In this document: positions 53,640 through 64,000 of the stretch, piece by piece
Numbering within the stretch: the stretch's first letter is position 1
How the letters are laid out: every line of letters starts with the position of its first letter
From: Sipunculus nudus
Taxonomy: Eukaryota > Annelida > Sipuncula > Golfingiida > Sipunculidae
Direction of reading: 5' to 3'
Length of the DNA stretch: 64,000 bases
Assembly (NCBI GenBank): GCA_026874595.1
Contig: CM049311.1
Coordinates: 44,271,676 to 44,335,675 of the forward strand
The notes under the pieces: model-generated
The model's input: the letters and a program-made list of their open reading frames with translations, nothing else
What the model was told of the DNA's origin: nothing
Databases searched by the model: none
Translations under genes and position numbers: made by a program

Positions 53640-54558
53640 TTATTATCTAATATAATAATAATATTAGCTAGTTGCACACAACAGAATCAGTGGTCAAGTG
53701 TGTCATAGATTAGTGAATTCAGGTACGTTTGTCAATGTATTATGCAATGAAATAAGTTTACTTGTTTTTTGTTATTTCTAATAATCTATGTTTTCTTTGA
53801 AATAATATCAGTAAAAAAATAAAGACGTATTTTGTCTATATATCGGCTTGAAACTGCCACCGCTCTGTTGTGTATCAGGTCCGTCCCCTAACGATGATAA
53901 TCGCCGTGGAATTCAGGTACGTATGTGGATTTATCATTCAATAAAATGTATTTACTTGGTGTTTGCTTTTTATCATAATTAATATTTTCTCTCTTAAATA
54001 ATAGTAATAAAACAATGAAGACGTCTTTCAAACTCTATGTAGCGTTTATCAATGGACGTGCCGTGAAACTAATTACAGCTGAAATTATGCCCAAACTGAC
54101 CATTTGCAAATCATGAGTAATCAACGGGTTGCACGGTCAGATGAAACTTTAATGTGACAGTTGTATAATACACGGGTATATAAGACATAAAAAATGCAAG
54201 TTATCCCGCCTGCACAGACTGCTATCGCTGCAAGAACCACTAACTGGGAATTCTGGCACGTGTGTATCGTTCGTCCGCCCTTTATGCGAATGATTCATTC
54301 ACAGGTAATTTTATGTATCGCCTGTAGCGTGTCTTTCACTGTCATTCAAAACGATTGGAAACTCCTCTCTGATTCCTCTGCGGTAGCCCAGTCTCTGGAG
54401 CCAGTCGCTCCCCTACGGTTAGCATTCCACTATCACCAATCTACAACACAAAAGACGAGGAAACAACAGTGAGTACAGGAGGCTCCTGTCCTCGACCTAC
54501 ATAGTCATGCTTTCCGGCTTCCGGAAACGCTTACCTAGCCTTTACTCTTCTACTATTT
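53640..54558 (+). other. Tandem duplication of about 195 bp and unassigned DNA
   Basis: GAATTCAGGTACGT occurs at about 53714 and 53909. After each comes a similar order: 'cattcaataaaatg' or 'tatgcaatgaaata', 'tttact.ggt', 'ttatt(t)', 'atattttct', 'aataatatcagtaa' or 'aataatagtaataa', then 'aaagacgt'. Each copy includes a CAG|GTACGT donor-like site. A plus frame at 54194-54472 (92 codons) is unrecognised. No gene called. Confidence 0.45.
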
Positions 54559-54700
54559 CTACAAGGCTGGGGGAATATCCCTACCACTGTAATCATTACC
54601 CGACCCTGAGCCACGCTGGGATCCATCCCCACTCATCTCTGGTTCTAACAACACTTGGCTGAACTTTGGTTTACGCCAATCCACAGGGTTGTCTGGTAGA
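54559..54700 (-). pseudogene. gag: Older Gypsy gag, 3' end (separated by insertion)
   Basis: The minus frame reads LPDNPVDWRKPKFSQVLL and on to GRDIPPAL and a stop at 54559. It directly continues the Gag that breaks off at 59471, where the last codons are AETC, and the reading frame is kept once the 4.77-kb element and one target copy are removed. No protease or RT follows to the left, so the older element is truncated here. Confidence 0.7.
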
Positions 54701-54881
54701 TGTTTGTATGGGTTCGATACGTTAATAAAGCAGACGAGCAAGCTGAACAAGTTTTATTGACATCGTGATACAGCAACATGGCACGGGGCCGCCTTGACGA
54801 GTGCCCGGATGTAAGTGATAGAATAAGTCCGTAACTGAGTACAACCGTTGTAACGGTCTGGTCGTAACATCCCGTATTACA
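54701..54881 (-). repeat. Steamer-like element 3' LTR
   Basis: 181 bp from TGTTTGTATGGGTTC to CCGTATTACA (plus view). Confidence 0.9.
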
Positions 54882-54894
54882 TCTCCCTCTTTTT
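54882..54894 (-). other. Steamer-like element polypurine tract
   Basis: Minus-strand AAAAAGAGGGAGA abuts the 3' LTR, a near-canonical primer for plus-strand synthesis. Confidence 0.85.
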
Positions 54895-55296
54895 AAATAG
54901 AAAAGTGTGAAACTAAAATAAGAAATTATCTTAGTAAATTACACATGATGTCTGGACGTATGACACTAAAGGTTCCGGAAAATTATTTTCTTAAAGCAAA
55001 ATGGAATCATTATATGTTATATATATAAAGGATACCGTGAGATAATTTTGTCTTACTTTTACATGTGGTTGTAGTCTCACAAAACAGAGTCTTTGATAAA
55101 ACACAGGTTGACAATACACTTAACTAATCGATATCAAGTCGTTAAACATTACGGTTCCACATAATCATCAAGATATTGTGGTCTGTGTCGCTCTCTCTGT
55201 GGATATCTTGGAACCGGATCAGGGGTGAGCCTTTGAGGTGGTGCAGCAGGTGTTTCTGGCTGCTGATCAGGAGTTTTAACAGGTAAAAGCAGATCA
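54895..55296 (-). other. Steamer-like element 3' untranslated region
   Basis: AT-rich stretch between the Pol stop and polypurine tract; no gene. Confidence 0.5.
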
Positions 55297-56110
55297 TCAT
55301 CGTTGGGTCTGACTGGGTGCGTTTTCAGTTACATGAAGAAGCTGGCGCCGGTTTCTGCGGAAGTCCTTTCCATCAATGGTAACAAAATATGATCGTGGTT
55401 TACTTAACTTTCGTTTGACAACACCAAGCTTCTTGTAATCAACAGGTGTTTGTACGCGAACTACGTCACCTGGCTGTAACGGAGGTAATGGACGCGCTGA
55501 TCGGTCATATGATTTCTTCTGCTGTTCGCGTTTGTGTTGCAGATGAGACTGTATGTCACAGCCATCGGGTATATTAGGCTGTAGTAGGTTTTCTGCTACT
55601 GGAAGTGTAGTTTGTGTACGTCTGAATAGCATTCTTTGTGCTGGTGAACCAAGATTGTTATCACGGGGTTTGTTTCGATAAGCAAGAAGTGCGAGATAAG
55701 CATCACTGCCTTCGTATTTTTGCTTTCGTCATCAGTTGTTTTACAGTTCTGACTGCACGTTCTGCAAGTCCATTACTCTGTGGGTATTCAGGACTGCTAG
55801 TAGTATGATCGAATCCCCATATTGCAGCGAATTCACGAAATTCACGTGAAGCATATTGCGGTCTATTGTGGGAGAGTACTTGCGTTGGTACGCCAAATTT
55901 GCGAAGTGGTGCTTCAACCGGTATTACCGAAGTGCTAGTGGTTAAGTGTAACTGGTCAATTTCAATCCATCCTGAAAACGAATCTACGAGTAGCAGGTTA
56001 TGTTTCCCATCCCACTCAAAGAGGTCTGTACCGACAATTTGCCAGGTACGGTTGGGTACAGTATGAAGAAGAGAGGTTCCTTTGGTTGATGTGACTTGTA
56101 TTGGTTGCAA
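55297..56110 (-). pseudogene. pol: Steamer-like element integrase core and C-terminal domain
   Basis: The frame 55703-56110 has TWQIVGTDLFEWDGKHNLLL with the first catalytic Asp and YPQSNGLAERAVRTVKQLM with the catalytic Glu. The second site reads LSHNRPQYAS, so the catalytic Asp is replaced by His. A frameshift leads into 55297-55632, a basic C-terminal domain with LQPGDVVRVQTPVDYKKL. These breaks and the active-site change rule out activity of this copy. Confidence 0.9.
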
Positions 56111-56994
56111 GTGACACAGTGATCAACAAAATCAGAAATGTCTTTGACCATGCTTGGCCAATATAGTGAGTCACGAGCGCGACGGATACATGCATCTACA
56201 CCTAGGTGACCTTTGTGTAACTGCTGTGTGTAGTTAGCATGCAAAGCTTTTGGGACTACTAGTTTATCTCCTTTTAGAATTATGCCACCAGCTGTTGTGA
56301 GTTCATCACGGAAAGCAAAGAAACGTGATATTTCTGGTTTTACCTGCTTGGCTTTGGCAGGCCAACCATTCTTGATGTAGGACATCAGCATTTGACAAGA
56401 AGCGTCTTGCGTCAGGGCATCTCGGAGTTCCGCTAATTTGTTGGGCGTTAGCGGTGTTAGGAGCATGATGTCATAATCTTCCTCGTCGTCACTTTTCTCA
56501 GAGTTAGGAAGAAAAGCCCGGGACAAAGCATCTGCTAGGTGCAGGTCTGATCCTTTTTTGTAGACCAGATTGATATTATATGGTTGTAGTTTGAGACGCA
56601 TCTTTTGCAGGCGCATGGTAGCACTTTGTAGTGGTTTCTTGATAATCGACACGAGGGGTTGATGATCAGTTTCAACAGTAATGTCTCGGCCGAATATAAA
56701 GTCATGAAATTTGTGGCATGCAAAGACTACAGCCAACAGCTCTTTTTCGATTTGTGCATACCGTGACTGTGGATCAGTGAGAGCTTTTGAGGCGTAGGCA
56801 ATTGGTTTGCCATTCTGGATGCACGCAGCTCCTAGGCCGGACTTTGAAGTATCACAAGTGAGTGTTACAGGTTTTGAAACGTCGTAGTAAGCAAGGACAG
56901 GTGGGGTGCTGATCATTTGCTTGATGTCATTAAATGCCTTGCAGTGTGAATCGTTCCATTCCCAAAGGGTATCTTTGTGAATCAGTTCACGCAA
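55984..56994 (-). pseudogene. pol: Steamer-like element RNase H and integrase zinc domain
   Basis: The longest open frame in the window (336 codons). RNase H is complete, with TCDTSKSGLGAACIQ, EKELLAVVFACHKF, ETDHQPLVSI and HLADALSR holding the Asp/Glu catalytic set. A linker with acidic residues (EKSDDEEDYDIM) follows, then the HHCC zinc domain, HLGVDACIRRARDSLYWPSM and HCVTCNQYKS. It shifts frame near 56040 before the integrase core. Confidence 0.9.
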
Positions 56995-57011
56995 TGGAGC
57001 AGTTAAATCAC

Positions 57012-58126
57012 TCAGGTTGGGTATAAATTTGGCAACATATGTTGAGTCATGCCTAAGAATCGATGTAGTGCTTGAACAGAGTCTGGTTCAGGCATGTTTG
57101 TGATCGCCTTGACTTTCTCTGGATCAGGTTTAAGACCTTGACCCGTCAGTATGTGTCCAACATATGGTACTTCACTTACACTGAACTGGCACTTAGCAGC
57201 ATTGAGTTGAAGATTAACTTCGCGCACGATCAAGAACTTGACGAAGGTGAGTATCGTGTTCTGCCTGTGTGCGTCCCCAAACTAGGATATCATCGACGAT
57301 AATTTCACATGGCAGAGCTGCGAAGAGATGGTCCATCGTTTTCTGAAATACTTCTGAAGCTGACGTTATTCCGAAAGGCATGCGCAGGAATCGATGTATT
57401 GAACGTTGTCGCCAGAGAAGATTTGTAATCCAACTGTATCTGCCAGAATCCACTGGAAGCGTCAAGCACACTGAACACTAGGGCATCAGGTATTCGGGCT
57501 ATCACTTCCTCAACTGTTCTTGCTGGATAGTGTGGTCTTAATATTGCACGATTTCAGTCTTTTGGATCGATGCAAATACGGACATCTTTTCCGTTCTTTT
57601 TCGAGGCTGCAACCATGGACAAACCCCATTCAGTCGGTTCAATGATTGGAGCAATCACGTTTCGATCGACCATACGATCGAGCTCCTCCTTAACTTTGTC
57701 TTGCATTGCGACAAGAATGCGACGTGGTGGTCGAACCACGGGAGTGACATTGGGATCCAGATGCATCTTGTACTGTACTGGCAGGATACCAAGTTCACCT
57801 GAGAAGAGGTCACTGTATTCGGCCATGATATCTCGAGTCTGAGTATCTAGTATAGTACTAACACTGTGAACATCATGAAGAGTTATAAGATGTAAGTTGA
57901 GACTGTCTTCCAGGCCAATCAGTGGTGTTACAGGTTTGTCCACAATGAAGAAAGATAGTGTGTAAATGTCATTGTTCTTTTGACATGGTAACTGCACTTT
58001 GCCATAAGTTTGAATTGTGTCTCCACCGTAAGCAACTAAGGTCACGGCCTCTTGTTCATTAATGCGCTCATCACGAGATATGCGTTGGAAAAGGGAATAT
58101 GGGAGTATATTGCACTTGGCACCAGT
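57012..58126 (-). pseudogene. pol: Steamer-like element protease and reverse transcriptase
   Basis: The protease active site would read DTGA; here the codon for its Asp position is a TAA (58127-58129) followed by TGAKCNILP. RT begins in 57554-58045 with LDPNVTPVVRPPRRI, KEELDRMVDRNVIAPI and RICIDPKD, stops, and continues as VFSVLDASSGFWQIQLD. After a frameshift near 57440 come FLRMPFGITSASEVFQKTMD and the catalytic IVDDILVWG, then another shift to AKCQFSVSEVPYVGHIL and FLGMT at 57012-57233. At least one further stop and three frameshifts are present. Confidence 0.9.
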
Positions 58127-59194
58127 TTACACTTTCAGTTCAAGGTCATTTCCATGTACTGAGACGGTACAGTGTAACTCATTCTTGAAATTAATTGAAT
58201 TGCTTTCAAAAGATTCAACCAGGAATGTACCATTCTGACTAAGCTCATTTTGTTCATCAAGGCCATGTATCTGTCTAGGAGTTTGTGGTTGTGACTGCTT
58301 GACTTTTGGCCTATTTGACATGCAACAACGATCAAAATGGTTCCATTTGTGACAGGAACGGCATTGTCGGCCAAACGCAGGACAATTTTGTTCACGTGGC
58401 ATCATGTGTTGTTGGCCACAATGATTACATGATGATAAAGTTTTTGAAGGGTTTTGTGGTTTTGGCCCATTTGACCTTACTTGGTAAGCTGGTTGGTTTG
58501 GAGAGCAGTGCTGTGCCATCCGTGTTCTGTTTGGGTACGACTGCATGTGGCGACGGTTTGAGTTGGGTCGGTTTCCTTTCTGTTTATGTGAGGTGACAGC
58601 ATCCACTGTCGGTTGAGTAGTCAGCTGATTGTTGTGCTGTTCTGACAGCTCATGTATCTGACAAAGGCTAATGGCTTTAGCGAGTGCAAGGTCTGATTCT
58701 CTTAGGAGCAATTTACGAATATTGTCCTTTAGAATACCACATACGAGCCTGTCACGAATCATATCATCTTTAAGCCCGCCATACTGGCAGGTACTGGCTT
58801 TATTCCTGAGATCGACAATATAAGCTTGGATTGACTCACCAGGTTTCTGGGAACGAGTGTTAAATGTATGACGTTCTAATGTCACATTTGTTCTTGGGTT
58901 GCAGATTTCTCTAAATTTTTGTTTCAGTGTATCTGGATCTTCCCGGCTTTCTGCTGGAGTGATAATATTACCGCTTTTATTATTGACTGCTGGGTTATAT
59001 ATGAATGAATGTTCTCTTTCTAATGCCTCACTGCCTGCAAGATTAAGGAGAATGTATGCCTGTATACGTTTAGGATTTTCACTATGGGTAGCGGCAATAT
59101 AAATGTCAAATTCTTGTTCAAAAATGCGCCAATTTTCGGCACAGTTGCCAACAAACGATAACGGAGCCGGTCAAGAGAATACAGATTCGGCCAT
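58127..59194 (-). pseudogene. gag: Steamer-like element gag
   Basis: ATG 59192-59194 opens MAESVFS, and an in-frame TGA follows at 59171-59173. The same frame then stays open from there to 58127, with NWRIFEQEFDIYIAATHSE, RQ-rich helices and KPGESIQAYIVDLRNKAST typical of the Mag/Steamer capsid. The nucleocapsid carries two zinc knuckles, CNHCGQQHMMPREQNC and CRSCHKWNHFDRCC. Gag would assemble the particle. Only the early TGA breaks this part, so it is the best-preserved Gag in the window. Confidence 0.9.
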
Positions 59195-59271
59195 GACTGT
59201 TTTGGTAGTTTAATGCACTGTTATCCGTGAAATAGCGCATTACTTACAGTTCTCAAAGTTCTGTGCTCGTA

Positions 59272-59290
59272 AATCCAGCATCTGACACCA
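59272..59290 (-). other. Steamer-like element primer-binding site
   Basis: Minus strand directly after the 5' LTR reads TGGTGTCAGATGCTGGATT. The first nine bases complement the 3' end of animal tRNA-Leu (CAG isoacceptors), and about 15 of 20 fit overall. Confidence 0.8.
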
Positions 59291-59470
59291 TGTTTGTATG
59301 GGTTCGATACGTTAATAAAGCAGACGAGCAAGCTGAACAAGTTTTATTGACATCGTGAAACAGCAACATGGCACGGGCCGCCTTGACGAGTGCCCAGATG
59401 TACGTGATAGAATAAGTCCGTAAATGAGTACAACCGTTGTAACGGTCTAGTCGTAACATACCGTATTACA
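59291..59470 (-). repeat. Steamer-like element 5' LTR
   Basis: 180 bp; pairs with 54701-54881. Confidence 0.9.
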
Positions 59471-60792
59471 GTCGACAGGTTTCTGCAGATGCCTGCCTCT
59501 TCCGTAGAGGAGGTCTCATCTGGGCGGAGAATCCGCGGCGACTGTGCTTAGCTGGTCTAGAGCTTTCGGGAGTGCCTCTTCCTCGTTCCTTCTTCTGGTT
59601 AGTCTCATTCGGTGATTTCTTTTGTCCTGTTGGACAAAATCTTTTTGATGTGGCGAGGCCGGCCACAACCTAAACACAGTTGATGCGGTCATCGATTTGA
59701 ACTGGTCTTCCTCCGAGGTGAAGTCCCTTTACTTTTGACAACACGCGTACTACTACCTCTGTGGGTCAGCTAACTGCGGTTGACCATCTCCGGCCAACAC
59801 CTGCGATAGCTTGTTTACCTGTTCAGTCAGAGACTCCAACTGACGACTTAAAGTCTGGTTAACTTCTAGCGTTTTAGTCTCATTGGCCAGCAACTTCTTA
59901 ACCTGCTCTTGAAGCTGTGATAGCTGTTCGTCAGTTCGTGTCCCCGCTACACCGACAACTGACCTTGATTTGAACTTACGTTCTGGCCTTACATATTCAC
60001 TTTCCTGAAAGGACTCGTATTGAGTTGCGAGGCCAACAGCTTCCTTCAGACTTGATGGACAACGGAGATCCACATGTCTCTTCATCTCAATGTCGCCCAA
60101 CTTAAAAAACTGGTCTGTGGCTATTAAATCTATGGCATCACTGCCAATACCTGGATATGCCCTCTTCGCAAGACGCGAGACCTCACTTCCATAATCAATT
60201 GAGGTTTCTTTAATGTCTCTCTTACGCTCGCGGAACATCACCCGAAACGCGCTCTCTTTGCATGGAAGACAAAATCTTTCAGGGCCGAGTAATCATGCTG
60301 TTTCGCGACAGATACTTCATTTACTCTCCTCAGTGCTATACCCCGCAGACATGTAACCAGTTCCACGGCTTTCTCTACTTCTCTCCAGCCATTACACTCC
60401 GCTACGGTCTCAAAGTGAATTTCAAGATTTGCCCATTCTACCCGTTCGCCTTCAAATCTGTCTGTTTTTTTTTTGTTTCTTTGTGGAGAGAGTCTCTCAC
60501 ACACAGTACCTGGTGATAATGGCATCATCAGTAATGGTGTAGTGAACGAACAGGGGACGCATCAACCAGCTGTACTGTAGATGTTTGTCTCTGACTAAGT
60601 GGCTCTATTTCTCTCTGGAATGGGTTCGTTTTCTGTCTAGCTTGTATCACGTCCATCAAAAATGGGTTTTTGGGACTCCACATCCCAAAACCTGTCTGAT
60701 CCATATGACTCATCCTGTCCTATAGAGGGGAAGTGCTCCCCATGCCCACCAGGGGTCAGCTCACCTAACCATTGTTCATCTGGGCTAGTCAT
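59471..60792 (-). pseudogene. gag: Older Gypsy gag, 5' part
   Basis: Starts at ATG 60790-60792 (MTSPDEQWLGELTPGG). The capsid reads VEWANLEIHFETVAECNGW and ELVTCLRGIALRRV in 60238-60528, then SRLAKRAYPGIGSDAI and KEAVGLATQYESFQ in 59753-60241. A coiled coil (LESLTEQVNKLSQVL) follows, then a degenerate zinc knuckle, CLGCGRPRHIKKI, near 59650-59690. Three or more frameshifts separate these blocks. The frame is interrupted at 59471 by the Steamer-like element and resumes at 54700. The Gag is unlike that of element A or the RRM-Gag element, so a fifth LTR family is represented. Confidence 0.8.
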
Positions 60793-62220
60793 CTATAACT
60801 ATATAACTAGTCCAAAAAGGTTTTTAATCTACAATTACCCCCGTCTTATCTGCGAGGTCGTCTTATATTCAAGTATCTGCTCAACCAATATCTGATAGAA
60901 TAACACAGATTATGCTATATAACATGTGTGTGTCTCCGTTAAAAAATATATTTTACCCTATGCTACTTACAGACACACTTATTATGTACTTTTCAACAAA
61001 TAACCATTACTTTTCACTTTTAATGGTGGTGACTGTTGATGAAGGGTGTTGAAACAAAAAGGTGACAGGATGGATGTAACATCTAAATTCTACAAACTGC
61101 CATTGTTATTCAGAACTTCGTTTTCATAGGGATCACTGTGTATTTTTAAATATTAAACTTTCAAATATTATAAAAGAAGTCTGCATGCCTTAAGTAATAC
61201 TTTTCTGCCAATGATTACATGTATTGTAATTCAGCACCGTTATCCTTCTACAAGACCGTTATATTTGAAATTAGGCATAATTTAAAGAAAAAAAAATGAC
61301 CTAAAACATATTAGAAAATGCTTTTATCTTCCACATTTTTTATTAACCGAGGTAGATTGCTAGATTAATCTTCTATAGCATTGTACCTCTTGTAGGTTGC
61401 AGCTGTATTTTGTTTCATGATTTAAACGTAACTCATCAAATTAAAAATATGCATTTTTGACAGAGTTAAATATATTTTTATAATAAAATACATTTTTTTC
61501 TAAATTAATTAAGCGGGACTGTGAATTTGGCATGAAAATATATCCAACTCAATCTTTCATGATATTTTCCAAGCACTTATTAAGGTCTGTAATGGTGTTG
61601 AGTTTGATAATACACTTAGGGCATTAAGTTAGCCAAAACTAACTTTTCATATAATAAAGTGCTCTGCTGAAATTAATTTCATATAGTTTACATTCTTTTA
61701 TTTCCATGTGAGACTCCATATAAAATAAATATTAAGATAAGTTATTTTTCCGATGTTGTACTTGCTGGAATGGGGTGATTTTTTGGAGAATGACCCGTAT
61801 GGACTATTTTATGGCTGAATCAAATGTCACGTGCATCGTCAAAATTAGACGCAATATCCGTCTGTTTACGTATAGGCTACGTTACAATTTGTGTTTCAAT
61901 AGTATCCTTCTGTATCATTAAAAGACAATTTGTGGAAACATTTACTGACCATTTTACTGTGAAATGAAGTTTAAAAACATTTTAACGAATGAAGTAATAG
62001 TTGTATACCCAACAAGAAATTAGATCTTTGACGATACGAAATTGAAAGGGGTCACTCAATACTCGTCCACCGATAGGTGTTGATGCATGATGCTGAAGGT
62101 GGCACTAAAAAAGGGGGATATTCAGCCGTTCTGTGTTAAACCAGCGTCATTGCAACAGACTTAACTTCTCCCTCGGGGACCTTTTAAGTCATTTACATTT
62201 TATGCTGGCCCAATGGTCTC
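60793..62220. other. Intergenic, nothing recognised
   Basis: AT-rich sequence without notable open frames or repeats that I could see. Confidence 0.5.
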
Positions 62221-62224
62221 ATTC

Positions 62225-63290
62225 TCTTGTCGCGTCTCGCGCTTCGTGTGTCGCGCCTCGCGTGTCAGAACATATATAATTTTTTATCTATTTCATTTAA
62301 CTGTTACATTTTAAAAATAAAACATTTTCTCATTAGACAGAAATGTAAAAGAAATATTTCCTTCCTACATGAATTATTTTGATTGAGCTAAAATTAAAAT
62401 ATATAGATACTGTTATAATTTATATCAAAGTTTTTGCAACATCACATGCCCTTTTAAAATCTTTCACGGTTTTGCAGTTTTACATTTTTTAAATTTACGA
62501 AATATTTTGGAAGTGTTTTTAGAATGTTTTAGGCAAATTGTGTGTGCAATGTTCTAAGCCTTGGAGAGTTAAATGCGTGCCATATAAAGCAACCTAATGC
62601 ATGGATAAAAAATGGTTTTAAAACTGAATGGACTTTTCTAACGGTTTTACCAGTTCCTGCAAGGATGCGGCAGTTTGATACTTTGGTTTTTTTACTTTAA
62701 TATACAAATTTATGTATTTTATAAAATATTTGAATAGGATTATGTAAATTATTATAATACAAATGAATGTTGTTTAAGTTATACTTAATTTTTATATGAT
62801 ATAATAGTCTAATCTATTTTGTTATATAAGGAAAAAAGTTATTACATCATTTTGATAAAATTTTGAAATTTTAAATTCTTTTATATTATATTACTACAAT
62901 GACATACTATTTTAAAATATTACGATGCGGTATGATATATAGTGTATTACATTTGAATGTATATTTCAACATTTTTTTATATTTTAAACTAACTTCCTGT
63001 AGTCTGACAACAGAAATAGCGGTTATAAAGACGGTTTTATAGCTTGAACAGACATTAAAAATACCCTGAATTTTTAATATGTCGAATTTATATAGATACA
63101 AAAGAGCAACAACTTTGCAGATGAGCTGATTGGATTCCGCGTGGAAAACTGCTTTGAATACTAATATATAAGATTTGAAATTGATGTTTGGAAGGCCCGT
63201 ACATAAAGGAAAACGCTAAGGCGGGAAGCGCGACACGCCAAGCGCGAGGCGTGACACGCGGGGCGCGACAAGCGAGGCGCGACACATATA
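62225..63290. mobile_element. AT-rich segment bounded by inverted GCG arrays
   Basis: The left array (about 62228-62268) contains GTCGCGTCTCGCGCTTCGTG and more of the same. The right array (about 63217-63287) contains AAGCGCGACACGCCAAGCGC and more, its inverted counterpart. Both are short tandem variants of GCGAGGCGCGACAC. Between them is about 0.95 kb of AT-rich DNA, most of it homologous to 32890-33560. Inverted subterminal arrays are typical of non-autonomous DNA transposons, but no exact terminal repeat or target duplication could be fixed. Confidence 0.5.
62340..62960 (+). repeat. AT-rich dispersed repeat, copy 2
   Basis: Aligns with 32890-33560 in the same orientation with many small indels. 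Confidence 0.8.
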
Positions 63291-64000
63291 AGTGTTATAT
63301 GAAAGTTGTATTTCATAAACAAAGAATGTGTGACGAAATTAAGTTTTCAATAGTTAAATATATGGCCATATGATTTAAAAATTATTCCCACAAAGTTTGA
63401 CCAATATTTCTGATTTTAAAACTAAGTTTAATAGTATTATTCACACCTAGGCCCGGCCAACTTTAAGAGAGACAAATGCAACAAAGTATTTATATCTTCT
63501 TAAATCTAGTCAATTAGCACTTACATTAGATCATAATATTTTATCACATTTGAATGTTTGAATTCAATTCCTGATCATTTTTATCTTTAAAAAACTTAAA
63601 ATTGTCCAAGTCTCAACAAAAAGAATTAATTTAAAATTAAAATTATAAGATTCATCTTGTTTATGAGTCCTGTGTTTTGAAGGGGTTGGTGGGGGAGGAG
63701 TCTCTGTTGTTACTGCTGGTTGCTGAAAAATGGGAAATTATCCATCTTGTTTATAGTACAGGTCTGTCATCAGAATTGGGTGTGGTTTGGAGGGGGGGGG
63801 GAGGGAGACTACCTGTGGTACTAACTGCAGACAGCCTGAATTAGCTCAACAAAGAGAGAGGGCTTGCGGGAGTGATGGGATTACATGGCACATAGAGCTT
63901 TACTGAATGACCTACAGTGACCCCTAAGTGGGCTGCTTGACAATGTAAGGAAATACAACAAGAGCCTCCACAAAAAAATCAATAACTAGCCTAATTTTTA
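63291..64000. other. Intergenic, nothing recognised
   Basis: AT-rich DNA with a G-rich stretch at 63790-63810 and phrases at 63665-63730 and 63740-63830 that look like an imperfect duplication ('atccatcttgtttat' twice). No gene. Confidence 0.45.

Larger units (their letters stand above)
54701..59470 (-). mobile_element. Steamer-like Ty3/Gypsy element, broken copy
   Basis: 180/181-bp LTRs (54701-54881 and 59291-59470) differ by six substitutions and one indel by eye. They are flanked by GTAGA and GTCGA, a 5-bp target duplication with one difference. The 5' LTR is followed on the minus strand by TGGTGTCAG, complementary to a tRNA-Leu end; a polypurine tract, AAAAAGAGGGAGA, precedes the 3' LTR. 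The total of 4.77 kb, the short LTRs, the tRNA-Leu primer, the single gag-pol frame and the twin zinc knuckle match the published layout of Steamer from the soft-shell clam (4.97 kb, 177-bp LTRs). Steamer activity is linked to transmissible cancers of bivalves; nothing here shows activity. Confidence 0.85.

Noticed and set aside
59753-60241. Gag at 60 kb as part of the Steamer-like element
   Set aside because: It lies outside the LTR pair and belongs to a different Gag type interrupted by the insertion.

Overview
This window is metazoan nuclear DNA that is almost entirely repeats. It is AT-rich, carries many long (AT)n and (CT)n microsatellites, has no operon-like gene layout, and shows no host gene I can name with confidence. 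A marine mollusc, probably a bivalve, is the best guess. The reasons are a Steamer-like Ty3/Gypsy element, a tRNA-derived SINE with a V-SINE-like core, and families of roughly 130-170 bp tandem units inside mobile modules, all of which are familiar from bivalves. That is an inference from repeat content, not a database result.

Layout. 1-4.7 kb: tandem repeats built on TGACCTTGACCTTTGACC, a possible solo LTR and one possible exon. 4.7-5.4 kb: a foldback element whose arms are studded with ATCGGCCGCC. 5.4-8.8 kb: AT-rich DNA and microsatellites. 8.76-28.82 kb (+): a Ty3/Gypsy element, called A here. Its 5' LTR is split by a 12.6-kb segment with terminal inverted repeats, and its reverse transcriptase is split by a 684-bp DNA element with a 9-bp target duplication. 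29.5-30.9 kb (+): gag-protease fragment of another Gypsy element. 31-37.8 kb: composite repeats, a possible solo LTR, a LINE tail and a dispersed duplication whose partner lies at 62 kb. 38.94-42.26 kb (-): an LTR element, B, with no complete gag-pol; it carries a SINE in one LTR, a LINE tail and a small BTB-like ORF. 44.14-52.49 kb (-): an LTR element whose Gag starts with an RNA recognition motif (RRM) followed by a PNMA-like capsid, a zinc knuckle, protease and integrase; RT and RNase H are deleted. 52.7-53.5 kb: a MITE. 54.56-60.79 kb (-): gag of an older Gypsy element into which a 4.77-kb Steamer-like element has inserted. 62.2-63.3 kb: AT-rich segment bounded by inverted GCG arrays.

All retroelement reading frames seen are broken by stops, frameshifts or deletions, so none looks able to move by itself. 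The interest lies in the nesting, which gives relative insertion order, and in unusual architectures: the RRM-Gag fusion, a second zinc knuckle downstream of integrase in element A, and a tandem array alternating at exactly 129 and 149 bp around a GGTGGCGCCACC palindrome.
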